A DNA stretch of 64,000 nucleotides. Source: Apteryx mantelli. Its lineage: Eukaryota; Chordata; Aves; Apterygiformes; Apterygidae. Shown here piece after piece: positions 47,601 through 61,015 of this stretch. The first letter of the stretch is position 1. Each line of letters starts with the position of its first letter. The position numbers and the translations under genes are program-made. Where the stretch lies: the NCBI RefSeq assembly GCF_036417845.1, contig NC_089981.1, positions 38,756,668 to 38,820,667 on the forward strand, in the 5' to 3' direction. The notes under the pieces are model-generated. The model saw nothing but the letters and a program-made list of their open reading frames with translations, did no database searches and was not told the origin of the DNA.

Positions 47601-49744
47601 TAAGATACTTGCCAGCAAGACTTAAGAGCTTCAGCATGGCTATGCAGCTGTAACTTCAATCTAGAGGGTTTTTTTTAAACAAGCTCTTGGATTATCTTAA
47701 TTTGTTTTTTATGATCAATATGAATTAAAAATATGATTTTTTTTTTTTCTTTTCAGGTTCTTAAAGATCCTTTAACCTGAGACTTTGGTTTCTTCATTCT
47801 GGTATTTAGTTAGTAGAGAGAGGTGTTGATTTTATTTATACTACAGGATTTTATTTTAGAAATAAAAGTATACATTTGTCTGTAGTGTGTGAATATGAAT
47901 GTGCTTGTAAGATAATTAACAGCCTTTTGGAAACTTAGCAGTCAGGTGCTTTTAGAATATGGAAACAACCTATTAATAGGTTTAAAAAAAAAACTCTATC
48001 TGATTTTTATTGAGCTGTACTGGGAACATAATCATGTAGTATGATGTGATAACGCTGCATTTAAAACCCCAAAATACTATCCAGAAAGGAGTATAGAAAC
48101 TTAAGTGAAAAGGTATAAGGACAAAAAATATGCATTGGTGGTTTTGCAATTAATGTAAAAATATGAATATTAGCCTGGTGTCAGAATAATTGCTATATGC
48201 AGATGACTTACAGTTAACAATATTGATCAGAGAACTTGCATCTTTGGAGAGAACCTGTCAGCTGTGTATTAATAATTTTAGCTTTTGCACTAATTTGATC
48301 CCGGAATTCTCAATTAATATACTTCATATTTTAACATAAATTTGCAGGGGTCTTCATGTAAGATGCTTTCAGTGGTTAAGGCAGCTTAAGTCACTTTAAG
48401 TCTTTAAGGGTGACTGATGTTTGTTGACATATTAGAAAATACTTCCTGTAATAACTTGTGCATATGTATCTCAATCCGCAAATACTAAGAAGGGATAAAT
48501 TTGGGCTGGGCATGTGTCAGGTAATCTGAGTGGTCATAAATTCGTTTTCTAAGTGTGTTTTGTTTTTTCTTTTTTTGTAAGCTTGGCTGTGGACTCTCCA
48601 AATGTAGACTGAGAAATGCGTGGCAATTCTTGCCAGGAAAAAAGCTTTTCGTATTCTCCAGGCTGAAGAAAGAATTATTATTTTGCTGTAATGTGAAGTG
48701 AGTTTGTTAGTAATTCAGCTTGACTTTTTCATGCAAGAAGTGCATGCAAATCCTGTTTCTGCAGTTTATAAGCTCAAGATATTGTATAGTGCACTAAATA
48801 CATATCTGTAGGTCACTTGAGATTATCCTCCTAGTTCGTGTATTTGAAATTGGAGGAGTGTTGTGGTTACGATACTTGTGTTAAAGGCATTGCTCAGTTC
48901 GATTCTTCTGATGTGTTGGTCCTCTATAAATTTGTGTGAATTGTTGATTAAATTGTCTTTTTTCAGTGACTCTAGTCTATTTCAGACTTTATCTTGTTCC
49001 ATATAAACTACATTGAAAGTCCCCTCTGCTGCTTCTGATTGGCTATCATAACAAGGCTCTGTAGCCTGTTCCTTCAGCAGCTAGAGTATCACGTTTTTAA
49101 AAAGAGAAGCCTTGTTGCTTTGTCTTCTGTTGTTCCACACTGGCTAGCCTCAAGCTTTACTTGTATGTTTATGTAGATGTCTCTTGGGATATGTTTTTTG
49201 ACAATGGTAGTGAAAATCTTAACTGGAATATAATTTTGGTTGCATTCAGAAAATACTATGTCTTTTTCTGATGGGTACAAATAAGTAAGAAGAGTCAGCA
49301 TATCCTTTCTGGTACTTCCTCTGTTTTATGGTAATGTTTTCAGAACTGTAAATGCTTAGAAATAATATTTTGTTTTAGAACTTCCATGAAGTGCTCCAAG
49401 GTTCTTTGATGAAAAGGTCCTTATGCTATCAGTATAAGGCATGTTCAAAGATCTGCGGGCCAGATTTAGATGAAGGCCGTCTCTGATGTAGAAAAGAAAA
49501 ATGTATGTATTCTTCTAGTTTTGTTAAGGAAAAGGAGAAAAAAAGAAATGTCTATTGGAAGAGTAAGCAAATGTTTGTTGCAGTAGTGAAATGGGCAGCC
49601 TTTTATTTTTATTTATTTATGCTGTAGAATAGTAGTGTGTATTTAGATGCACTGAGCCATGCTCTGTCATGCCTTTCCCCTACTGCTAGTTTGTGATAGT
49701 TTGGTATCTAATTGCCTAGAAATATTCTGAAGCACAGTGTTTGC

Positions 49745-49763
49745 TTTTTTTTTTTTTTTTTTT
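49745..49763 (+). repeat. Poly(T) tract, T19
   Basis: Uninterrupted homopolymer followed by AT-rich sequence in the large PPFIA1 intron. No retrocopy is recognisable on either side. Confidence 0.9.
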
Positions 49764-50367
49764 AATTTATTTCCCCTTCTCCCCTCCATAAATACATACT
49801 GAATTGGATTCTTCTGATCAGTTTAAATTTGTGTGGGGAACATGGCAATTAAAAACAATTTGCCTGTTATAAAGAATTGCAGGTAGAATATCTGGTAAAG
49901 GTGAGTAAAGAATGTAGACCAGCATTAACACGTTCCTTACTCTAGGAAGAACAGTGTTTTTTCTTGTCCCAAATTTACATAACAGCATGCAGTGTAAGAA
50001 TGGAATTATATAAGTTTAAGTAGCTGAAGAATTTACATAGTTTATTTAAAAATAAAAAATAAAATAAAAATTGAGATGCAGTTTAAACAGGGAATTTGTC
50101 TCGACTTATATAAAGGTAAGACTGACTATAGTTGAAAGATTTAACTATGAAGGTTCATATAAAGAAAATACCTTGCTGAAGTTTAGTAATCATCGTCTTC
50201 TCAACATTAACAGTTTCCTGTAATCAGAAATGATATTTATTTTATATTACTAGAACAATAATTTTGATTACCTAAATCCTTAGTAGAAAAGAGTTAAAAA
50301 CTCTTTTAATGTGTTGAGGGTTTCTCTGCTAAAGAGGATCATAAATTTCCATTATTTTGATGGTAGT

Positions 50368-51006
50368 GAATCACAGAATTGGAATGGCTGGGATTGGAAG
50401 GGGCCTCTGGGGATCATCCAACCCCCTGCTCAAAGCAGGGACAGCTAGAACAGGTTGCTCAGGATGTGTTCAGTTGGGTTTTGAATATCTCCAAGGATGG
50501 AGTCTCTACAACCTCTCTGGGCAACCTCTTCCAATGCTCTGTTACCCTCACAGTGAAGGAGAATTTTATTCTGTTCAGATGGAAGTTCCTATATTCCAGT
50601 TTGTGTCTGTTGCCTCTTGTCCTGTCACTGGGCACCACTGAGAAGAGTCTGGACCTGTCGTCTTTACATTGTCCCATCAGATATTTGTAAACATTGATAA
50701 GATACCCCCGAGCCTTTACTTCTCCGGGCTAAACAGTCCCAGCTCTCTCAGCACCTCCTTGTATATCAGATGCTCCAGGCCCTTCATCTTTGTGACTCTT
50801 TGCTGGACTTGCTTGAGTTTGCCCATATCTTTCTCGTACTGTGGAGCCCAGCACTGGGCACAGCACTCCAGATGTGGCCTCACCAGGGCTGTGTAGAGGG
50901 GAAGGATCACCTCCCTTGGCCTGCTGGCAATGCTCTCACTAGTGCCCTCCTGGATACCATTGGCCGCCTTTGATGCAAGGGTATGTTGCTGGCTGTATGG
51001 ATCCAT
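50368..51006 (-). mobile_element. CR1 LINE fragment (5'-truncated, antisense to PPFIA1)
   Basis: About 640 bp of a CR1 non-LTR retrotransposon lies on the minus strand. On the + strand it begins with the reverse complement of the CR1 3' end (AATCACAGAATTGGAATGG, then GGATTGGAAGGGGCCTCTGG). Minus-strand peptides in two frames are the C-terminal part of the CR1 polymerase protein: LYTALVRPHLECCAQCWAPQ and KGLEHLIYKEVLRELGLFSP (50716-51006), then LFSVVPSDRTRGNRHKLEYR and VTEHWKRLPREVVETPSLEI (50459-50677). The change of frame means at least one indel, so it is dead. Only the 3' end is present, as is usual for CR1. It is the clearest lineage marker in the window (birds and other sauropsids). Confidence 0.93.
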
Positions 51007-53478
51007 GGTTATCTCAGTAACAACAATTTTATTAAGCTTTTTTCATTACTATCTCTGAGTTTTCAAGCATTAAAATGCATAAAACAAGCCACTTTCAGAT
51101 ACCTCTTTGACTTTTCAGTGGAATTACTTGTTTTATTGTGTGCTGTGCACAGACTGCTTGATATAAAACTCTTTTCTCCCTGTAAAACTGTTCTTGAAAA
51201 GAATATTGGAGAGGGGAAGGAAATGCTGTTGTATGAATCTGAAAGGACTCATGACTTCATCAATGACAAGGTTGAGATTGTGGGTATATGGGTTTAAGTT
51301 ATGGATTCTCAAAGCTTTTAAATGAGTTAATTGCCTGTCACAAAAATTTGGCAGTAAAATATCATAGTCAGAACTCTGTTTCTCTGCACTTCTATCCATA
51401 AATGAGAAATCTGTTAGTTGGAGTTGTGTTTTGAAACATGGCAGGGTTCATGGGTCTCTCTTCGCCTTGCTGAATGGATGGGACTGAGATCAGATATGCT
51501 GGAGCCAAATTCTGTTACTAGCTGTGATTTTCACTGTAGTTTGTGTGTGAATAAGATTTGTGGACTTACAGCTCCCAGTGGGAACCTGAACTCTGTGTAA
51601 TGTAATATTCTGTTTTATCTTATTTAAGTCCTAACTGGCATCTCACACTTGAATCTCTTATTTCTGCTAGGATTTAAAACATGAGCTACCTCTGATGTTT
51701 TAATTAGGAAACCCAAAAAGGAAGTAAACCTTTGACCTAAATTAAAGGTCATGTAAAGATTTAAATGTGATTTTAATGTGTGAAGAGTTATGAGTAGTAC
51801 TGAAAGTTCTTCAGATCTTTTAAGCTTTACAGGTGTAATGGATCATTCTGCCCTGAGAGACCATGGGTAGAGCAGCAGGGCATATCTAGAGAGCACTCTT
51901 TCAGGCCTTATGTAAGTGGGTCAATCAGACTGGGGTTTTTATATGCTTCTGCATATCTCTGGGAAACTTCTGAATTCTGAATGTCTCTTCAAGAGCTCTC
52001 TATACTTGCTGTATTAGTTTTGGTAAATGACTAAACTTTCCCTTAGATAATTTAAGGGATGCCTTAGGATACTACTGTGAATCTTTTATTCTAGAATAAT
52101 ATATCTTTTCCTGCAGTATTATCACATTTTGTAGTTCACGGGGGAAAAGGCTCTGAAGGTCACAACATTCTTTATTATCTTTGTTTGTGTTGAATAACAT
52201 TAGGCAGGTGCATCTAGTCATTTTTCTACTTTAGACCATGCAGCTTGAGTTTTCCAAATGTTTAAAGGGCATGGTTTGACAATACTGTCATCTTCTAAAA
52301 TCTTAGCCTTTGCCTTGAGAAATATGGAACTACTTTGCTACTTGTGAAGTGGGAATCAAAAATCTTTTTAGGATTTTAACTTTCAGTTGTTGTCCATGCA
52401 GAAAAGGTGCTGTCCTTTTCCCCTCCTATCATCTCATTTTTGCTGATACTTACATTGGTGTAACTCCAATCACCTGATGGTAGTGTAGTCTTTAGAAACT
52501 TTCTGTTCACTTTGTAAAAACCATAGGCCCTTATCAACATTTCAAATGTGTGTTGGGGACCTTTTTTAATTTTTTAATTTTAAATTTTTTTTAGAACAGG
52601 AGTTATACAATCAAGCTGGTGTCAACTTGAGTTGATAAATAGGGAAAAGATGAAAATACTGAAGACTGTATAGTGGTCTTCTGTATTTTGTGTAATGGTT
52701 GCAAAAGATTAAGACTTGGGAGGTGGTAGAGAAGAAACGGGGCAAGCCTTTTCTCTCAACCAAGTATGAGGCCTCAGGGTTTCCCGGTTGCGTCATCTTT
52801 CTCTTGTTTGTAGCCCAGTGTGGAATAGGAGTTTCTGCCTCTCCTCAGACGGACCAGGTTCCTCACCAATCCATCTTCAGTACCAGCGTTTGTCACAGCA
52901 TATTGACAGGCATTCCTATTTTCTCCTTTTTTCTTTCTCTGCCATTTAGTGTTGTTCATATCCCCAGTTTCGCTCTGTGATATGACATGGTGGTTTGGGG
53001 ATTCAGGTAGTTATCATGAAGTTTGATGGACTGGTTTGTTATGGGTCTCTTGTGGCACACAAATCATTTAAGAACATTTAAAAAAGTAAAAATCAAAACT
53101 CTTGAAACTCAAAATCTGTGTTGCAGAGTTAGTTTTATGCGTTTAAGTGTCGAACTTGTGGTCTGTTATAAGACCTGAAATTACGCTTTTTGGAATGGGA
53201 TTAAAAGTAACTTTGTTTGCAAAAATCAAATAACTTTTCCAAGGAGTCAAATTAAACTCAGTCCAAATATTACAGATTTGGTTATATTTTGATTATCTAG
53301 TGGATTCATTTAGCATATGAACTGTGATGATAGATAGTACAAAGAAACAGAAAAAATAAAATGTAAGAGCCTGGAAGTTGAATTTCTTGCTGAAGGCAGG
53401 CATCTGTCGTCATTGAGTATTACTTGCTTAAACAAGTTCGAAATTATAAAACTGAACTGTTCATCACTTGGCAAAAAA

Positions 53479-53523
53479 ATATATATGTATATGTATCTAT
53501 CTGTCTATATATATATATATATA
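53479..53523. repeat. TA/TG/CTAT simple repeat
   Basis: ATATATATGTATATGTATC followed by CTATCTGTCTATATATAT units. An AT-rich microsatellite in the PPFIA1 intron. Confidence 0.85.
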
Positions 53524-54596
53524 AATAAAATAGAGCACTGAGGGGGAAGTACATGTTGATGCTTGTTTAAGAAGGGTGGCTTGGCCGGCCTTATTAAGAT
53601 ATTCCCAAGCACTCCCTTTTTACAGTGTGAAAAATGTACTCTACAACTACTGGCCACAGAACTAAACCTGACAACTAGAGGCCAAGATGAGTGATTAGAA
53701 TAGGGCAGGGCAGTGCCTCAGCTGCTGCTCACAGTTTCTGCATGCAGAAGTATCTTGTCACTGAAATAATTATACATGATGGATCTTGTTCTGGGTCTAT
53801 TTCTTAAAAATAATGACTTCATTTTTATTATTTTCATTATTAGTCATGTGATTAATTCTTTAAATGCACTACAACTCATTGTTTAGGGTTAAACAATTTT
53901 TAATGCTAAAAGGTATAGGAATTTAATATCAAATGGCAGCTAAGCAAGAATTGTGCTAGGTATTTTGAGTGGAGTATATTTGGAGTTTATTTACGGAAAA
54001 CTTTTTTTTTCTTGCCCAAGGAAACTTACAGTTCAGTATTGTTTACAACTTAAAAGTACTTACAGTTTCTGTAGTAGCTGCTAAGCCTCCATTATGGGCA
54101 GGGGGGGTACCAGCAAAAATACTGAACTTCTGTTAAATTTTTTGAGCATATCCTGTAGTTATTGTAAAGTTTGGAATTTTTGAGAGGCATTGTACACTGT
54201 GAAATCCCAGACATATGGGATCCCAGATCTTGACCGACTGCTATGTGAAGAGGAAAAACTTTAATGAAATCTCTATAGTGTCATATTAAAGATGAGATGG
54301 GTTTTGCCCCATATCTTGTCAAACTGGTACTGCAGGATTCTTCTTTAATTAAGTACAACTGTATTCTCCTTTTGCCATAGTGGATGTGGGTGTGGGTAGG
54401 TTTCTTCACTGACATGGACTCCAAAAATGGAGATGCCTAAAGCTACAGCTAAGAAGTTGTACTACAACTTACAGTATTAGTTACTAATCAAAATAGACTG
54501 GGCTGGGGTGTAGGAATGCAGTTATTCTTACTGGGAAACCCTTAGAATTCACTCAATGGGAGTGTAACTGAGAGGCATTCCTCCTCCCCCTTTCAT

Positions 54597-54608
54597 CCCC
54601 CCCCCCCC
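54597..54608 (+). repeat. Poly(C) tract, C12
   Basis: Twelve consecutive C after TTTCAT in the PPFIA1 intron. Confidence 0.85.
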
Positions 54609-55678
54609 AAATATTGTAAATTTATTTCTGTGTTAAGGTAAACTATTCTTCTGTTGGTACTTGAACTGATACAGTATTGAACAGGATTACTCTGACTGAC
54701 CTGTCACAACAGTTATAGCTCTGTAGGAAAGTTGTCAGACACATCCCAAGTTTAAAAGCCTGCTTTTCAATAACTGGAATGTTTCTAATATATATATTAG
54801 CTGATTTTGTACTGTTTTGAAGATGGACAAGTTTGATATGGTTTTGAACGCTCATGTGCTGTAGCTGCCCTTTCAGTGGACTTATTCATGTGCACCCAAG
54901 AGCAGTTAAGGTGGAACCCTTTGCATAACCACAGCAACAATTCTAGCCATGTGATGGAGGAAAGCTTTCTGCCAGCACTGCGTGTGAATAGATGCTCAGT
55001 TTCCTGCAAGTCTGAAGAGTGCTTTTGTTTTCTATATGCTTGGTGCTAGCTGGTGTTGACTTAAAGTTGTTGTAATGGTTCTACTTTTGGAAGTATTCAG
55101 AAGATGCACAATGTTGCTTCAGTAGGGGCAGTATTTTAAGAAAGGAAGAGAGAGGAAGACAGTCTAAATTAAAGCAGTTTCTAGTTAGTGTTCAAGTTTT
55201 CATTTCTTGTTAATCCTTTGTGAATGCTGTTAAGTTGCAAGGTTTCCTCCCCTCTCCCCCTCCCCCTGAAATCGAGTATTTGCAGAAAGCCTTTGGGGAA
55301 AAAAAAATACTTCAATATAGTTGTTCATTAGGTGTATAGTTAATCTTGATAAATGTCTCCAGCTTTAAAAGTAGCTGAAAAGTCTTTAAAAAGCTGTATG
55401 ATGAAAATAAGTTTTGTCCACTCTCGGTTAACTGAAAGTATATGCTGTGTGATCTACCATACTTTGAGCAGGTCATAGATACTAGAAATGATTTGTTAAG
55501 GTTGGTGAGAAGACTTTACCTGGAGAAATTATTGTTTCTTAATCTTTAAATGTCTTCAAGACTACAGGAAGATGCTTGGCAAACTGCAAGTTATTAGACC
55601 TAAAACATGAGTAACTGGATGGTGTTTTCTGACTTAGTTAAGCAATCTAAATGATCTCTTTTCTTAATTTCACAGATT

Positions 55679-55690
55679 CCCCCCCCCCCC
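55679..55690 (+). repeat. Poly(C) tract, C12
   Basis: Twelve consecutive C after CACAGATT. A Cys-rich frame of 85 codons begins just downstream (55701-55958) but has no recognised domain. Confidence 0.85.
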
Positions 55691-58600
55691 AAAGGTTGGG
55701 TTGACACTGTGGAAAATAGGATGCTGCTGTGGCGTAGTTTTGATTTCCAGCATACCAGCAAACTGTCTTGCAGATATCACTTGTTGCATAGGTACCTGTT
55801 GTACTCAGTGTTGTATGCGCCTATTTAATGTTGGAGCTGGAAGATATGCAAAGATCTGCATGTGTACCTTGCAGTGCAAATTACTGTATATAGTCCATGA
55901 TTACTGGCTGTCCAGAGATGCACAAAGATCTATTTTTGCATTAAGCTTTGCCCCTTAGTCTTGTGTACGTAACAGCGATGGTTTGAAGGAGTTAAAGAAA
56001 ATTAAATGCAAGAGTATAGGAGATAATGTTTTTGCTAGTCTGGGTGGTTTATACGTGCTGTAGTTATTGCTTTGAATGTAGCTGTCTCCTGTTTGTCTCT
56101 CTTGGACCTACTCTTTACTCTGTGTTTACAGGCTCTTTTTTCAGTGTTCTGCAGTTTGTGTAAAGATTGGGTGTTGATCAATGTGGTGAAAGGAAGACCT
56201 GGTCTTTTTAGGGGTCAGAAGCTTGATCCTGCCACTGTATGGGTCTCACTACTCTCACTCTCCCACTCTCTGAATAGAAAATGTCTGTCAGACATGGATC
56301 AGGATGGGGAAGGGAGAACATGGGGCTGATAATTTCTACCTCCCTTTTTCTGTTACTTCTGCATTCCTCTCACAAAGCTGCCAAGTGCAACCCATCTTCA
56401 TTTATGCTCTCTAGCACTTCAACATGTAGCATTTCCTGAAAGCTTCCAGCAATGAAGCCCAGATTTAGTGCTTTGTAGCTCAGGCTCAGTGAATACTGCA
56501 CATAAATTTAAGCAACACACTCAGGATGGTAACTGGAAACCTATTTATTTCCATGGAGACTTGCTCTTACTATGAGGTTTTCCATTTTGCTCTTAGGTGT
56601 GTGTTTGGTACCTCCTGACTTTGAGTTAGAGTTTTTTGCTCATTGTGTGCGTGGGTTTTTTTTTTTCCCCTTCCAAGTCATTAGCTTCTAGACTTGTTAA
56701 AATAACTCCAGAACTGATGGAACTGAATTATATCACCTGTGCAAAGAATGAGTAATAGCTCTGCAAGAGCCCTTCCCTAGCTGTGAGAACAGAAGTTTTT
56801 AGAAAATAGTTGCCTTACAAGAAGTCTGCAAAAGATTAGACAGCCATTTTGTGGTCTACAAATATAAATAGCTGTTTTAACCCAAAGAACTTTACCACCA
56901 CAGCAGGAATTGCAAATCATTTTGTTTGTTTTTTGTTTTGTGATTTTTTTTTTTCCTAGATAAAATAGGCAAATACATTTGTAGGAAAGCAAGACCTGGA
57001 CACAGAAATAGTCCAGTGTCTCTGTGTTGGATGGTAATACTATATGTCTTTGCAGAAACTGCAGATTTGTTCTTGGTATTATCTGAATAGTTAAAAGTTA
57101 AGGTTTTTACGTGCTGTTGCAGGGGAATCAAGCGTTATGGGAACTTAAAAATCTGAAAGTTCTTTTAATGATAGTATTGAGTCCTATTAGTATCTTTTAA
57201 GTCCAGTTCTCTTCTCTAAAGAGTTTGTGATTTCTCAAGTATGAATGTATTGGAAGTGGAAAGGGTATTAAATTGCTTGAATTACTGAAGCAATCGGCTC
57301 TCAACTCTGGTCTGTAGATATATATTAAACAGTTAAAAATTGCAAACTCCTTTGACTGGCTGTAGTGCTCATTTTAGTGCTTTCATGCAGTATTGCGAAC
57401 AAAAAAGTTTGTAGAAAAAGTATGGCTTTTGAGCCAGAGAAAAAATAGATTTCAGAGAGTTGACCAAAGGCAATATTAAAGGCTTTAAAATATCTCAGTG
57501 CCACTAGTTATGATGTGAGAAGTTTTTTTAATAGTGAAGAATTTTGCCCCTGTGTTTTGGTAGTGGTCTCTTCAGTTACAAAACCTCTTATGCATAAGGA
57601 GAAATAGGGAAGAAGGTTGACTAATTAATTGTATTAAATGCTATATGTAATATTCTGGCAGGTGGTTAGCTGTAGTTGCAAGCAATTATTTGAGGCATGA
57701 AAAACCTTTTAATACATTGAAACTCAAGGGGTTGGCATAACCATGTTTTAATATTGCTTTAATATTCTCTCTTCTCTATTAGATTCACTATTAAATTGTT
57801 GGGGGGGGTTGAGAATAAAAGATAACTTATTACATAGAACTGATTCTCTTAATGTTTGAAATAACTTATGTTTCCAGCTAAGAAAAATCAGAATGTCTGA
57901 TACTTACCAGAAAATAATGAATAGGTGGTGGGGAAAAAAGTGAAAAGAAACTGTTTTTTTCTCTTTCCCATTAGCACATTATAGAGAGATGGAAAGGTTA
58001 AAAGTAATCAGAATTATTGTATTAAATGGACAAAGCACTGTTTGCATTGGTTGATGCATCTTCTGGATTTGTTCTGTTAGTATGTGTAACTGTCTTTTTA
58101 GAAGGATGAATTTAATGATTAAAACATGTGACTGCTCTTCAGTTGTTACTCTAAATACTGTTAAGTATTCTGAATGTTAGCTGAAAAAGCTAAAGTGCGA
58201 CTCAATAGTTGGAAAAAATTGTTTTTACTTGGAATTTTCAAATTCTAAATTAAATATTTGGACTGCAAATGAAAATTAAATTTACAAAAGATTGTTTGAT
58301 AGCTAGGTAATGAAGGTAAATATTTAAAATTCCATGTCAGGACATTGACCACTTTGTGCTACATAAAACCCTTAGGTTTAAAATGAAGTTGCTGCTAAGT
58401 ACAGTCCAGTTAAACTTAGATAGTTTTCATTTTTCTATTTTGTTTAAGACTATATGCATTTGTCATATTTTCATGCGTGTATCATTCAGAATAAATGCAA
58501 GTTATATGTGATGTAAATAACATATGGGAAACTTGCTTCAGACTCCCTTGGCTTCTCATCTCTGATAGCCTGTGTTTTCCCCAGTTGTTCCTCTCATGAT

Positions 58601-59125
58601 CTCTTCAGCTTCTCTGATTTTTGGGAGATTGTTCAGGCAGGCTACAGAACCAAATGTCAACAGAAAAACAGTGCATTACTTAAGGATTAAACGGGTACAT
58701 TCCACTAGCGTGTTTCCAGCAGCGAAATTCTTAAAGATGCAACACATGTATCTTCATCCTTGTAAAACTAAGTATGGTGAGAAGATACTAACATAATATG
58801 TAGTATTTTTTTGAGGAATTCAAAAAGATATCTTTTTTTTTCGTCTTTTAAATAGGTTTTCTAGTTGCCTGTAATCTGTGAGTCCTTATGTGCTGAAGAG
58901 CAGGGTTACGTTCTGTTGTAGAAAAAATGTTTTTTGTTTTAAGCAAATTCCAAACAACATTCTCTTTGTTGTAGTAGCAGAGAACATCTCTAATATGCAG
59001 CTCATGTTAATAGACTTTCAGAGATTACATCTGTTTCTTGCAAGTTTTTCCCAAGTTAAATGTTGTTGTCTTTTCTGTCATGTAGCATTTACTGGTTTGA
59101 GATGTACTGTATGTGGAGCTTGTAA

Positions 59126-59784
59126 GTCAGGCTCCTAAATAAACATGATGAAAACCTGTTCCCTGAAAGCTGTAACACTCTCCTGGACCAAGATCTCACA
59201 AGTAATGAAGCAGTTGTCAGTCCATATATCAGACTTGCACAGGCTGCACAGCCAGGCATCAGTCAGTGCAACTTCTGGAAGGGTGTTTATGTTGTGGCCT
59301 CTACTGTACTAAAGGAACCCTTTCCAAAAGCTGATGTGAAAAAAATGCTGTTGCTTTTGAAATCTGTGGAGCTTCTGGACAAAACCCAGGAAGTGTATTG
59401 ATGGAACAATAGCAACAAAGTTGCTTTCTCTGATTTTAGCCTTCTTGTTCAGAGTATAAATTTCTTGCAATAATAGTCATATTTGGAATGATTCAGTTGG
59501 TTCAGAAAGTTTTCTTCAGTAAGCATTTCAATTTAATATAGTATACTTGTATTCTCCAGTGCAGTCCAATCAACAGGGGTTCTTTTTCTAGTATATTAGA
59601 CACTCTGATTCTTTCTCTTAATAAGTGCTCTAAAGCACTTAGTCTCGGTCCCGTCCTTGTCATCCCTCACAGTAGGGTATTCATTCTCATGATGTCAACT
59701 GGAAGCAGAGCAGAACTTGGTTCTGAAGTTCTTGGTGGTCTAAATTACAGAATCAGTAATATCCGTGGCTTTGTGGATAAGTAG
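59126..59784 (+). pseudogene. Unidentified coding-like segments (possible decayed gene or retrocopy)
   Basis: Two frames without start codons lie close together on the + strand. The first (59126-59398, stop TGA at 59399) is open for 91 codons and includes DLTSNEAVVSPYIRLAQAAQ and KEPFPKADVKKMLLLLKSVE; after the stop the same frame stays open another 23 codons. The second, in another frame (59542-59781), is open for 80 codons and includes PVLVIPHSRVFILMMSTGSR. A third short stretch near 59.84-59.95 kb reads HFSPFEMFEEIPNYLLLK. I do not recognise the family. Parts of the minus strand are open here too, so chance remains a serious alternative. Confidence 0.2.
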
Positions 59785-60973
59785 GAAAGCTTCTCTGGAC
59801 TTTTCTTGTTTCCTTTATAATTGTTCCTCTACATTCATCAAATGCCAAGGAAGAAATTGAGGCAATTTGGAAAGTTTTTTGAGATGTTAAAGTTGCAAAT
59901 CATTTCTCTCCTTTTGAAATGTTTGAGGAAATCCCAAATTATCTGCTCTTGAAGGTAGGTGTTAAAACTAGAAAGGACATGTCTTTTGGCAGTGTCAACT
60001 GAAACTAAGGACATTGAGTGTTCTTTATGAGGCAGTTTATGGGACTTGGAGCAAACACGTTCTGGAAAAACAAACAGCAATGGAGGTATTTTGCAATGCC
60101 AGAAATACATGTCAGTCTGTTTATGTAGCAGCAATATAAATTCCTGTGTGGTGTTCTTGGGTCATCTGACAGTGTGATGGTTCATGTCAAAATCGTGATA
60201 TTTGTGCTACAATTTACATTTGCACAGAAGTATGCAATGAATAGAACTTCATGTACTATAATCATTTGAAGACTGAATAGACTTCTTTTGATTTGAAGTG
60301 TACAGCAATTTTTCTGCAGATGGGGATCGTACATGTCTTAAAGATATGAAAACTTGTATTTATCTTAAATAGTGATGTTAAGCTGAGGAAGGATGATGAA
60401 ACAAAGTGTCTGGCAGTCCTTACTGCTTGCTTTATACTGTTCTCAAGACTTGAGATAGGGAGCAGAAAAATGCAGAACTTGCCATGTCATTCTGACATCC
60501 TTTGGAATATTATATAATGTCTAGGCTTGTGAATTTTGGTGTTGGTGTTTTGTGTTTGTTTTTCAGTTGTTACTCCTGTTTGTTTTGAAAAGGGCAAAGA
60601 AAAAATATAAGTTCGTATCAAGCTCTTTGCAAGTACTTTGAGTTTGTTAGTACTTTTAGTAGTTTCAGTAATACTTGAAAACATTTCATTATTTAATGTG
60701 AATGTAAATAGGGAAGGTCTGTGGAAGAACTGTGTGAAAGTTCTTGTTTCAGTTTGATTCCATAGTTTGAAGTATGTATTTTGTGTTTAGTTATACTGTT
60801 GAAGTCTTTTCAGTATGTTAAAGAAATCAAATAGTTTTTTTAGCAATTGAAAAAGGAAAAGAATTTAAGGGTTTTTGTGTGTGTGTTCTTGTTTTGTTTT
60901 AGTTTAGGGTTTGTTTGTTTTTTTCAAATGTATGATGGTTGACTATAGGGACTATTCTGAATCTGATTTCAAA

Positions 60974-61015
60974 GAGCAGATTTTTATTTAAGCAATGAGC
61001 AGATTTTTATTTAAG
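60974..61015. repeat. 19-bp near-tandem duplication
   Basis: GAGCAGATTTTTATTTAAG occurs at 60974-60992 and 60997-61015 without mismatch, separated by CAAT. Confidence 0.9.

Noticed and set aside
47728-47760. Strong acceptor-like T-tract plus TTTTCAG in the large PPFIA1 intron
   Set aside because: The following frame stops after seven codons and no good donor follows nearby; probably a decoy site.
55701-55958. 85-codon Cys-rich frame after the C12 tract
   Set aside because: Cys pattern is irregular, with no signal peptide or known domain; likely chance.
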